DNA from: Hermodice carunculata
Taxonomy: Eukaryota > Annelida > Polychaeta > Eunicida > Amphinomidae
Length of the DNA stretch: 64,000 nt
Direction: 5' to 3'
Assembly (NCBI GenBank): GCA_964020975.1
Contig: OZ026630.1
Location: 28,210,337 to 28,274,336 of the forward strand
Under the pieces are notes generated by a model. That model was not told where the DNA came from. It saw only the letters and a program-made list of their open reading frames with translations, and did not search any database. Positions 36,545 through 47,127 of the stretch are shown here, in pieces. Position numbers and translations under genes: made by a program. Each line of letters begins with the position of its first letter. Within the stretch, counting starts at the first letter, position 1.

Positions 36545-37953
36545 AATCAGAGATTGCTAGATCTATGCCTTTCTCATTCTACACATGTCAGTACTGACAG
36601 GAGTCACGGCTCTTTGACCTTGGGATATGGGTCAAGGTGATCCATCTTTGAACTTACCTGAGACCTTATGTAGGATTAAAATCATGTGCATTAAGACAAG
36701 TCTATGTCAAAAACTTTTCAAGTTATTGCATGAAAACCACATTCCCTATAACAGCTCTGCGATCTTGGGATTGGGGTCAAGGTCACCCATCTTCAAACTC
36801 ATCTAAGGCCTTATGCAGGATTAAAATCATGTGCAATAAGAAAGGCCTATGTAAAAAAGTTTTCAACTTATCACATGAAAACCAAATTCACTAAAATGGC
36901 TCCGTGACCTCAGGAATTAGGTCATGGTCAGCCATCTTCAAACTCATCCCAGACCTACTGTAGGACTGTAATCACCTACAATTTGACAGGCCTCTGTCAA
37001 AAACTTATCAAGCTATCACATGAAAACCAAATTCACTAAAATGGCTCCGTGACCAAGGGAATGGGTCAAGGTCACCCATCTTCAAACCCGTCTGAGACCT
37101 TATTCAGGACAATAAGTATGTGCAATATGAAAGCCCTATGTAAAAACTTTCAAGTTATCGCATCAAAACCAAATTCAGTAAAATGGCTGTGACCTTGGGA
37201 TTTAGATCAAGGTCATCCATCTTCCAACCAGTCTGAGACCTATGTAGGACTAAAACCAATATGAAAGGTCTGTGTCAAAAACTTCTCAAGTTATCATGTG
37301 AAAACCAAACTCACCATACGACTATGTGACCTTGGGAATTGGGTCAAGGACACCCATCTTTGAACTCATCTGAGACCTTAAGTAGGACTGTAATCACCTG
37401 CAATTTTACAGGCCTATGTCAAACACTTAAACTTTTTAAGTTATCCTGTGAAATCGAAATTCCTTAAAATGGCTCTGTGACCTTGGGAATTGGGTCAAGG
37501 TCACCCATCTTTGAGCTCCTTGGAGGCCTTAAGTAGGACTGTAATCATCTTTTACAGGCCTGGGTCAAATATTTTTCAAGCTATCATGCGAAAACCAACT
37601 CCTCTAAAATGGCTCTGTGACCTTGTGAATAAGGTCATGGTCAGCCATCTTCGAACTTGCCAGAGGCCCTTTGTAGGACTGTAATCACCTGCAATTTGAT
37701 AGGCCTATGTCAAAAAATTTTCAAGTCACTACGTAAAAACCAACTTCACTAAAATGGCTTTGTGACCTTGGTCATTGGGTCAAGGTCACCCATCTTCAAA
37801 CTCGTCTGAGACCTTATTCCGGAGTATAAGCATGTGCAATATGAAAGCCTAAGCAATAACTTTACAAGGTTATCCATGAAAACTGTCTGTCTGGACACAA
37901 ACACACAGACAAAGTAATCGCTATATACCCCCTCCTCCTTTGGAGTGGGGCAT
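36545..37953 (+). mobile_element. Family E element: nine tandem modules of about 143 bp
   Basis: Modules carry GTGACCTTGGGAATTGGGTC, AAGGTCACCCATCTTC, TAGGACTGTAATCACC and AAACCAAATTCACTAAAATGG. Their GACC landmark falls near 36616, 36761, 36906, 37051, 37191, 37328, 37479, 37619 and 37763. Five of the nine have an exact TCAAGGTCA. A GACA-type short tract and the foldback CCCCCTCCTCCTTTGGAGTGGGG end the element. A smaller relative is at 19136-19550. Confidence 0.75.
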
Positions 37954-38113
37954 CATAATGTAATACTCTTGCAGATGACAGTGAGAAACAATGTCATACA
38001 GTGTACCCTACATTTTGACTGTGAGAAAAAATGTAATACTTTTACAGTAGGACAGTGAGAAATTATGTGACACCCTTGAAATAGAATCATAAAAATAGTG
38101 TTCAGAGAACGGA
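37954..38113 (+). repeat. Family J minisatellite, middle block
   Basis: Units such as AATGTAATACTTTTACAGTAGG and ACAGTGAGAAA continue the array of 35760-36540, showing that family E landed inside it. Confidence 0.65.
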
Positions 38114-38858
38114 TTACCCTCGGCACCCACAATCTTTTTTTCCCTCAATTCTACATTCTTTTATTATTTGAGACTTCGCAGTAGAATACTTTACTTACAA
38201 TTTCCATATTGTTGTCTATGAAATCAAAGACCACTTTTGAATGTGTTCTTGGAGCAGACCCCACTGTACTGTGTGTACACACTCATATGGCCATCAAATA
38301 AATACTTCAAAAGTTCCATAATAAGTTTAGAAATAATAAGAGGAAGCTGGTTTTCAATAGGAAGGTGGTCCACTATGATGTGCATCTCTGAAAAAAATTG
38401 GTGAAGCTGAATTTGATCATTGTTGAGATATCATGGTAACGTTGTCCCCTTGTGCACCACTCAGATGGCCTCCAAATAAATACTTTAAAATTTCATAAAA
38501 AGTTTATTAATATAAAGAAGATGCTGTCTTTATACAGGAACCTGGTCCATTGCAAGATGCATCTCTGACAAATATTTGGTAAAGCTGTGGTAAGTAATTT
38601 TTTAGATATCGCGCTAACGTCGTCAGGGTTGACCCCATACATTAAAAGTGTCATAAAACGTTCTAAAATAATCAGAGGAAGCTGATTTTCAATAGGAACG
38701 TGGGCCATCATAAGGTCCTTCTGTGACAAAAATTTGGTATAGTTACAGCGAATTTTTTTTTTTGAGATATCGCGGTAACATCGACAAGCCAGACAGACAG
38801 ACGGGCGGACGACAAAGGGGACGACAAAACCCTCCAGCACTTTATGTGCCGAGGGTAA
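38114..38858 (+). mobile_element. Family F element, whole, 745 bp with 13-bp TIRs
   Basis: The perfect inverted ends are TTACCCTCGGCAC and GTGCCGAGGGTAA. The interior is three diverged modules of about 165 bp, each with ACTTCAAAAGTTCCATAA-like and GGAAGCTGGTTTTCAATAGG-like words. A GACAGACAGACGG-type tract (about 38784-38815) precedes the right end. There is no coding capacity. The copy at 1-2515 lets nested insertions be dated relative to this family. Confidence 0.8.
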
Positions 38859-39400
38859 AAAGCAATCTGATATCCTTTATTGTGGAAGAGTGCAACGTAA
38901 TATCACCCCCTTTGCTGTCTGATAAGAAGTGATATAAGAAGCTTCCAATTGTCCAGTCAGTGCTTGTGATCTAAGACAATGACCACCCCTCCATAACACC
39001 TAAACAATTTCATAGCAGCTATTTGTTGCTCACCTACTCCGTAAATTGACAATTATCTTATATATGCAACTGCTAAGAGCTCACATGAAATATCTTAAAG
39101 GATGTCTTTAGCAGCTCCCTCAGAGCTCAACTGAAATAATTTGAGACAGCCATTAGCAACTCACCTGTGATTTTTTCAATGTAAGACCAGTAGTACAGTG
39201 ATGTTAGTGTCAATAGAATTTTAAGATAAGCAATGCTATACCTTTGCTATAGCAAGTGCAGACAAAAATATTGATTTCCTAACCTTACTACAATAAGGAG
39301 CAACAGTACATCATTGCTGTCAAAGAGAATATCATACCTGTATATCATGTCATGCTGCACCACAGTTATAAATCATATCTTTGTAAAATCAAAAGCAAAA
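38859..39400 (+). repeat. Family J minisatellite, right, very degenerate
   Basis: Scattered words such as GCAACAGTACATC, AATATCATACC and AGCAATGCTATACC suggest continuation of the array. A GCTCAC/CAACTCACC duplication lies at 39030-39170. Confidence 0.4.
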
Positions 39401-39555
39401 ATACTTACTTTTATATCTACAGATAACATCTCATCACTTTTGTATCCAAAGAATGGTTACTAAAACTTCATTTCCAAAAAACTCAATTCCTACTAGAGTA
39501 TATTGTAGAAATGCTCGGCAACACACTCCAGCAGGAGTAAGAAGTGAAGTCTTAC

Positions 39556-39603
39556 CTTGACACTTCATGCCAACTGGTCCAGAGCCCCAGATGTAGTCTT
39601 TAC
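39556..39603 (-). CDS. Predicted internal exon, partner of 31839-31945
   Basis: On the minus strand the acceptor is TTTCCTGTGTTGCAG and the donor AAGGTAAGACT, both good matches to consensus. The 48-bp exon is open as two bases, 15 codons and one base. It encodes KDYIWGSGPVGMKCQ, and its last base G plus GT from the next exon gives a glycine codon, so the phases fit. IWG followed by G-x-K-C-x2-C is reminiscent of the middle of C1 domains, but the family is not established. The intron to the next exon is about 7.6 kb and is full of repeats. Confidence 0.6.
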
Positions 39604-40304
39604 CTGCAACACAGGAAATGACATTCACATTAGGATAAAACTTGTGCTGTGTTCCCCAGATAGTGGCAGGCAGGTGACTGGGATATTGACCCAGGCTGAA
39701 GGCCTGTGACCCTACCTGTCCACGGGGCCACAGTGTGTGCAGCAGTAACTAGTCAGGCCAGCAGGTCCAGGCAGGCAACTGCATTCAATAAGACCCACTA
39801 AAACTGCATTGGTTTAAGCAACCAGTAAAGCAATCAATATGCTGGCCGAATTATAACCCCCGCATTGTCACTACTCCTGTAACCTGGTCATTGAGCAGGG
39901 CTTTTGCTGAATGCAACTTAGCCCTGTTGTTGCCTGCAATGCTGGCTGCCACTTTCCCAATCACAAAGACACTCACTTCACCATGCTTTTTCTTTTTTTC
40001 TCTCTCTCTCAGCTGATTTTGTGGGCATGCAGCCAGTCTGAATGGCTGGTCCACCAGTTCCCTGTTAAAGATCAATACTCAGCTACTTATACAGACTGAA
40101 AGCACCCATGTTCCTATGGGATTAAATGGTCACAGACTTCTTTAAGCAGCTAACAAGTTTGGGTTATTAACACTTCAGATTGTTTTATGAGCAGTAACCC
40201 TCCTCCTCACATTTCTGTTTTATATGCCACCATGCTGGCCATTCAGGAGAGTTTTTATGCATTTCAAATAATATAAAATGCATAAAAACACTGGGCGCTG
40301 AGCT
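39604..40304. other. No gene recognised
   Basis: A CT/T tract lies near 39987-40010. Overlapping short frames on both strands at 39851-40099 are mirror images without a domain. Confidence 0.45.
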
Positions 40305-40520
40305 TACTGTAAATGTACTTATTTTCAAGTGTGTCAATTTTCATAATTTTTGCCATTTCTGATGTTCAACAGAAGTTTTAATTTCACAATTTTGGACATA
40401 CATGTATTTCCTATTAAACCTATGTTAAAAATACTATTTTGTTACAATTTTATTATAAGTTTGATCCATCAGCAAATTAACAAAATAAAAATAGTGAAAT
40501 TTTGTAACTTTAAAGTAGGT
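40305..40520. mobile_element. Family M MITE, diverged
   Basis: The left end is TTACTGTAAATGTACTTATTTTC. The interior matches other M copies (TTCACAATTTTGGACATAC, TTCCTATTAAACC). The right end TAACTTTAAAGTAGG is degraded. Confidence 0.6.
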
Positions 40521-40529
40521 AAAAATAAT

Positions 40530-41012
40530 CCATACATTTAGACAAGTCTGTAGCAAGCCCGGGTGCTGGCTGCTGAGCCTTCAGTGACTCTACAGTAGGT
40601 ACATGTACAAATAGTTCATACATTAAGACAAGCCTGTAGCCAGCCTGGGTGCTGGTTGCTGAGCCTTCAGTGACTCTACAGTAGGTACAAATAGTTCATA
40701 CATTAATACAAGCCTGTAGCCAGCCTGGGTGCTGGTTGCTGAGCCTTCAGTGACTCTACAGTAGGTACAAATAGTTCATACATTAACACAAGCCTGTAGC
40801 CAGCCTGGGTGCTGGCTGCTTAGCCTTCAGTGACTCTACAGTAGGTACAAATAGTTCATACATTAACACAAGCCTGTAGCAAGCCTGGGTGCTGGCTGCT
40901 GAGCCTTCAGTGACTCTATAGTTGGTACAAATAGTTCAATAGGTACATGTACAAATAGTTCATACATCGTAGCAAGCCTGTAGCAAGCCTGGGTGCTGGC
41001 TGCTGAGCCTGC
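40530..41012 (+). repeat. 80-bp minisatellite, six copies
   Basis: The GTAGC landmark recurs at 40550, 40636, 40716, 40796, 40876 and 40980. Units contain CAGCCTGGGTGCTGGTTGCT, GAGCCTTCAGTGACTCTACA and GTAGGTACAAATAGTTCATA. The middle three spacings are exactly 80 bp, and the outer units differ in length. Confidence 0.85.
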
Positions 41013-42002
41013 AGCTGCCACCCAATGGCTGCACAGTCAGTGTCAGGCCCTGTCAGTGGTATCCACACACCTCCAGCATTGGTTACCATGCAGGGTGTAC
41101 TGTTAGCCAGCCCATCAATGCACACACATAATGCTGTGTGCACTAATCTGTTCAGCTGGATTTCCAGGCACTCCATAGAGGTGAATGTTCGCCCTCCTTG
41201 CACTGTCTGCATGCATGTAACAGTCGCTATACTGACCCAGTCTTCACACAAAGCATTCCATGAATTTTTTATGACTTTTTCAGTAGACCAAGGAAATATT
41301 GGTTTGTATGACAAAAAATAGTAACATCAGATGACATCATTCAGTAGCAAAAGAGGCCCAACAAGCAAGTATTACTGAAAGCTGCTCCAACACTCAATAC
41401 TTTTTCTGGCATAATATTCTTTGAACAAGTGAGTACCACAGTATTACTGCTTGCCTCGTGTCAGCCTTGTTCATTATGAAACATTGGCAAAAAAATCTCA
41501 ACAATTCAATATCTGTTTGACCTCCAAAAATTGCATTCCTAAATATTAATCCAAGAACAAAAATGGGTATAACTGTGTTTGAGTCCTTAATACATTTGAT
41601 ATGACACATTTTGAATCCCACAAAGTGTCAATTATATTTGAAGTCCTGCTCTATATATCTCATACACATAAACTGCATCTATAAGCAGGAGGCCCATCAT
41701 GGTAGTGGCCACATACAACTGGTAGCACTGTATCCCTACCCACTGCTGCATGCTGTAGGTCGATATGGAAGACAGCAGCATATCCTGGGGGTGCCCAGCT
41801 ACTGTGTGTGCCTGTATTGCTGACAGGCTGGCTGTCCTGTCACTCAAACTACTGCTCTCACAGGCAGGCACTGTACTTGCACCTTAAAGTTCAGTCATCA
41901 TGAGCTGGGGACATTAATGCTTATTGTGCTGATCACACTTAAAGTTGTGCTCATCTGAATTATAATTAGGATGCCACATTCAAATCGCTTGTAAAGGGAT
42001 AA
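41013..42002. other. No gene recognised
   Basis: Open frames on opposite strands at 40916-41321 overlap and show no domain. CpG is low. Nothing else is supported. Confidence 0.45.
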
Positions 42003-42450
42003 CAAGAGGCCCATGGACCTAATGTTCTGCTGACAACCATTACCAAGAGAAGTATATCAAGGTCATCCATATTATGCAATATCAAAGTTTCATATAGGAA
42101 AATATTTGCAGTATATTTGGTAATGTTACTATAATTCTTTCCCAACATGTTCAACTGAGTGTCCTTTTCTACAGTGCTCGATGACCTTGGAAAATTGGTC
42201 AAGGTCACTCATAATTTTGCAAAATTATACTATATTCACCGCACACAAAATTGGTGTAAATTTTGATATCAATTTATCATCACAAAAATGAATTTAATGT
42301 ATTCTTGACACTTATTACAGTAGTTCCAATTAACACCACCAGTGGCACCACCATGACCTCCCATGAGATCAGAATCTAGCCTCCTGTAAAATGTTTACCT
42401 GATGGTAAATGGATATATGTCTAAAAGTTCAGATGTAATAACCATCATAT
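42003..42450 (+). mobile_element. Family D element, about one module
   Basis: Starts CAAGAGGCCCATGGACC and contains ATCAAGGTCATCCATATT, TTGGTCAAGGTCACTC and AACACCACCAGTGGCACC, as at 12637-14240. The right end is not defined. Confidence 0.65.
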
Positions 42451-42639
42451 CTGGTCTGAATTTGTGACTGTGTTGTATGTGTTATTGACCATTTATACTG
42501 TATTGTATTGCTATATTCTGGACTGAATTGTACTATATTGTGTTGTTTCACTGACATATTACTGTGTACAATGTGAAACAGTGCAGTCAATAAAGTCATT
42601 GATTCATTTACCTTAATGATTGCAGTCGTCTATTGAACA

Positions 42640-42955
42640 ATTTGGGGGGGGGGGGGTGTCCCCAGAAGTGTCCCTATGCAATTTTGAAGCAATTGGTCAT
42701 GTGGTTTGTGAGTTTTTTTTTGAAGATTTTACCCAGAAATGGGAAGAAAAATTCATAAAACCACTGGAGAATGACCATTTGAACAGAGACCCACCCACGG
42801 TACATCCCCACCACATTTCTGGCTGACAGTTTTGGAGAAGAAGTTAAAAATATGAATTGTTGATGGATGGATGGCGATGGTGCCAACACTGACAATGACG
42901 ATGGTGGATAAAGGGCCACAAGATAATCTCACTAACTGACAAGTCAGCTGAGCTA
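42640..42955 (+). mobile_element. Family C element, 3' part
   Basis: A G run (42642-42655) leads into TGTCCCCAGAAGTGTCCC, then ACCCACGGTACATCCCCACC and TTTTGGAGAAGAAGTT. A GATGGATGGCGATGG tract and the hairpin TAACTGACAAGTCAGCTGAGC end it. A TAA microsatellite follows at 42958-42981. Confidence 0.65.
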
Positions 42956-43179
42956 CTAATAGTAATAATAATAATAATAATTTCCTGTTTATGTATAACA
43001 GTAGCAACAGTCCAAAAATCTGCTGTTTTCCAGGTATAAGCCAATATTATGCTCCTGACCTTGATCTCACCTTTCAAATTCATTCAAAGTGGCCCTAAAT
43101 TACACAATTTTCCACATAAATGCCAGTATTTTACACATATGATCCAAAAACCTCTGGCATCTGAAAAACCAGTGAAATA

Positions 43180-43615
43180 TAGAGATATTACCTAGACCTT
43201 TGACAGGATACTGAACTACACCATAATGCTTGGCTCAGGCAAAATTGACATGGTTGGCTACATTTCTTCAACAGTTAGAGAAGCAATGTCACTGACCTCT
43301 GAGAAGGATGCCAAATATATAGATATGACTTTCACCCTCACTTGGCTTCTGAAACGCTCCTAGATGTTTGGCTCATGGAAAATTCAGATGGCTACCTGCA
43401 TTTGTTCAAGTCACAGCAGTTATGCCATTTTGCATGTTGACCTCTAGAAACTTCCTTGGCTCATGCATCAAATATAGATATGACCTTGACCTTAAACAGG
43501 TTTCTGAACACTCTGAGATGTTTGGCTCATGCACAATTGAAATGGCCAGCTGTATCTATTCAAGAGCTAGGCTGGTAAAAAAGTGATGGACAGACCGACA
43601 AACGGACAGAAGGAT
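43180..43615 (+). mobile_element. Family O element, modular repeat
   Basis: About two and a half modules of roughly 150 bp share TATAGATATGACCTTGACC-like, GATGTTTGGCTCATG and AATTGAAATGGCCAGCTG-like words. The end has the GATGGACAGACCGACAAACGG microsatellite typical of families C and F. No hairpin end is clear. Confidence 0.55.
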
Positions 43616-44818
43616 TGCACATATAACACTAATACGCTTTGGTCTCATAAGTCAAAGAGAAAGGACTTCTGTCTCTATCAGCATGAGTATGGCATGGAAC
43701 AAGTTAAGCTAAAGCTGTCAACTGGAGAAGGTGTTCAATGACCTGACCTGTATGTCCTTACCTAATACACCACATTGTATCGCTTCAGCTTTTCCCAACC
43801 ATTAAATATCTAAGGTAAGTGTCATCACAAAGATGTTGCCATAATAACAATTTCAATTCTTCCTTGTGGCTTTGAGATACCATTCTGTGAAGGTCAGAGT
43901 AGCCCGCGAAAGTAGTCAATATTCACTGCCTGTGAACTCCAACCTCACTGACAACTGTCAGGGTTGCTTTGTCTCTCCTGACTCCTGTCATTAAGAATCC
44001 TCTTCCTGCCACTCATAACAAATTATTGTTCATTATAAATAATTAATAGTCATGAGATGCAAGTTCCTCCTCTAGTCTAACTGTTGCATAGAAAACATGA
44101 TATGGCACGATTGCGCTTGCATAATCAAGTACCTATCAAAACCTGGAGTGCCTCTGCCATACATGTTTTTAATTACTGACTGGTGTTAACATACTCTGAA
44201 AAAGATCATGTCCACATTTAAAGGAACACAATAGAACACTATCCATTCCTTAATGATCACATGAAATTATTTTTACTTTTCCTGTACATTTATTTTTTAT
44301 GTTTGCTACAAATTGGAGTAAAATGATAAATATTCTTTATCATTCTTGATAAAAAAAATATGTTGACAAAATTTTGGACACAGGACCATTTCTTGTAATT
44401 ATCTAAGGGAAAAAGCAGCATGCTGATGCGTGGGCGTCATGTCCATCGGGGTAAAAATTTGCCGATTCTGTCCAAAGGTACCACACTATCCTTTTTTGGT
44501 ACCTGTAACATTTTAACTGAAGTAAGCTCAAATTGTGGACCCAAAATTGGAACATTTTAGCTGCATCAATTGATAAATGATCATAAAATATAATGTTCCA
44601 GTATTTCAGAACTTTTGTGTAAGAAAAATGGGTGTGGGGTAGTCAAGAGGGCATGGTAGCTTACAAGGGATATAACATGGTATACACATATAGCAACATT
44701 ATACAGCTTGAAAAAAAAAAAAAAACTTTATTCAGGGAAGTTGCTTGCTTTCCCAATAATGTTACGAAACCAAAGTAGAACAGCTTTAAGCAGATCAATA
44801 CTTTACTCTCAGTTGTTC
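43616..44818. other. No gene recognised
   Basis: AT-rich sequence. Two short splice-like pairs near 43763-43815 are too small to support. Confidence 0.45.
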
Positions 44819-45173
44819 AATTTGGGCAAAACACACACGAAGTTTGGAGAAAAAAAATGTTGTTCGTGAAAACAAAATGACGACTGATATTAAGGCATGC
44901 AGTCCTTTCATGAACAGTGTCAGACAGAATTTTGTTACTTGGCAACTTCAGTATGGAATAGTCTAGGAAAGCATCATTGGCTATCTGCACACAGCAATTT
45001 GGGCAAAACACACACGAAGTTTGGAGAAAAAAAAATGTTGTTCGTGAAGACAAAATGACGACTGATATTAAGGCATGCAGTCCTTTCATGAACAGTGTCA
45101 GACAGAATTTTGTTACTTGGCAACTTCAGTATGGAATAGTCTAGGAAAGCATCATTGGCTATCTGCACACAGC
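44819..45173. repeat. Recent 177-bp tandem duplication
   Basis: TTTGGGCAAAACACACACG starts at 44821 and again at 44998. The two copies differ only at a couple of positions, one of them an A-run length. One minus-strand frame is open through most of both copies (LDYSILKLPSNKILSDTVHE), but no family is recognised. Confidence 0.85.
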
Positions 45174-46787
45174 ATCAACTAAGACCCACTACACCCAGCA
45201 GGTTTTCACCCGATCAAACAAGTAGCCAGATTCTGGTAGCTTTATCTCTATTTTATTTTATCTTTATTGTCCTTCTCTTTTTTTTTTTTTTTTTTCCCAG
45301 GTTTCTCTGTTGCTCACTTCAGGCAGTTTTCAGCTCAGGTTTCCCTGTGAACCCATTAGCTTTGTAAGCTTTCTGTGTGGCTGATTTCACGTAGCCTTGT
45401 GGCTCCTAACCCTGCAGGCCAGTTCTGGTGTCTGTGTGGCCACATTTCTCGCTAAACCTATTCAGGTGGCTCTATGACCAGGTTTCCCTGTGACCAATCC
45501 AGCTTGCCTTATTGTCTCAGGTTTCTCTCAGATATGAGTTCAGGTATGGGTATATTTCTTTTTGGCAGTAGCCTGCTTTCACTGCGATCATTTCCTGCAA
45601 CATGCAGTTCTATTATCAGGTTTCTCTGGATTCTACTGCCCCACACACCACCTTTGCCAGAGACCATTTTCTTCAGCCTAAATGTAAATCTCCACTACTT
45701 GCAGCTAATCTGGCCACAGAAGGCAGTCATGTGTTATACTGCTTTTATCTACCACTGGTGATTACTACTTGAAGGTACAGTGGGGATCAGTACACCATTG
45801 ATCTGCCAGTGCATACAACAAATGTACATGAATGGCTCCATTGCTGCCTGCCAGCTAGACTGTCTCCACCAGTACTATTCCTGTAGACAGCTTTCACAAT
45901 GGGCCAGCGCACACTTTGGTGACTGCACTCAACAGGTGCTCATAGCAGATGCGGAAATGGGCCACCTCGGCACTCTTTCTACACCCAGAAGGAGAACACT
46001 TCTATTGATTTTGCTTGGTGGCACATGTATGACACTTCAATGTTAAATGTTGTGACAGTGGCTCCACCCCTGGCATACAATAAGCTTGTGGCCCAGTGGC
46101 ATATTGGGCAGAACTGCAGGTCACTATGACCTGGTAGTCAAGTTCTCAAGTTGATTCAGCACAGAACAGTCTTTTTGTTTGTAGTATGCACACCAGGTAT
46201 GATATTCCTAAATACTTTTCATCAATGCTTAAGTTTGCCTAATCAGATAAGAAGTCCAGCTTATCCCTGGAGAAGGGTGCCAGAGTATGGTACAATCTTA
46301 ACCCACCTACATCCGTGCTCCCACTGATCCGGTTCCATGAACCATAATGATCTAATTGCTACATTTGTTACTTGTTGTGTCCCCGAAAGTGACACCATCC
46401 ACTGCTATGGTACCAAGCTGTGAGGAAGAAAGAACACTTAGTACTAATAGCGGCCTTCTCCCATCATGTTCTACAAAGTACAAATGACTGCAGAACCAGA
46501 GTTTAATGCACACAAAACATGTACCTATTTACTGGGGACATGACAGGGGGTGCAGAGCGTGATAGGCCACTTGCCAGGGGTCATGGGGAGGGGTATCACA
46601 CTTCCATGCTCTATCTCTCCACACACTCAGCCTGCCTGTTTGCACATCTGTAGCCCCAAGTGTATCTCCCTAGCCTGCTGAGCAGACCTTCAGGCCATTG
46701 ACTCTTTGAATGGGCCTTACAAATTCTGCCAGCAAAGAAACGCATAGATTGTTGAGAAGGCAAATGACCACCCAGTTGCCACACCTG
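45174..46787. other. No gene recognised
   Basis: A T run lies at about 45279-45296. CAGGTTTC(T/C)CTGTG words recur at 45298-45640 as a loose repeat. Open frames here have no domain. Confidence 0.4.
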
Positions 46788-46828
46788 GGCCCCACCCAGG
46801 CCCCACCCGGGCCCCACCCGGGCCCCAT
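46788..46828. repeat. GC-rich short tandem (GGGCCCCACCC)
   Basis: Three to four units of GGCCCCACCCGG. The minus strand has regularly spaced GGGG and GGG runs and could form a quadruplex. Confidence 0.75.
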
Positions 46829-47127
46829 TCTCAACTGTCACGGGTCACTATTTTTACCAACCTCCAAGACTCCCCTTCAGACTTCTATCAAATGTTCTGG
46901 GGACTCTGTTGGTAGGTGTCAAGCCATGGGCACCCATTAATCACCAAAAAGCAGAGCAAGTCAACACATTACCGGCAGGAACATATGCACAAATAAGGAC
47001 AAATAAGCATTTATATGTAATGATAGGGGGCAATCCAAAATGATTCCCTGCACATTGCAGGCATCTCCTGTAAATGCAATAAATGATGCATACCATGTGA
47101 CAAGACCCTTAGCTCAGTTTATTTATA
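46829..47127. other. No gene recognised
   Basis: Flank of the Tc1 element. No feature is seen apart from the TATA target at 47124-47127. Confidence 0.45.

Noticed and set aside
43763-43815. Facing CTTACC and AAGGTAAGT splice-like sites
   Set aside because: The implied exons are under 40 bp, on opposite strands and mutually exclusive.
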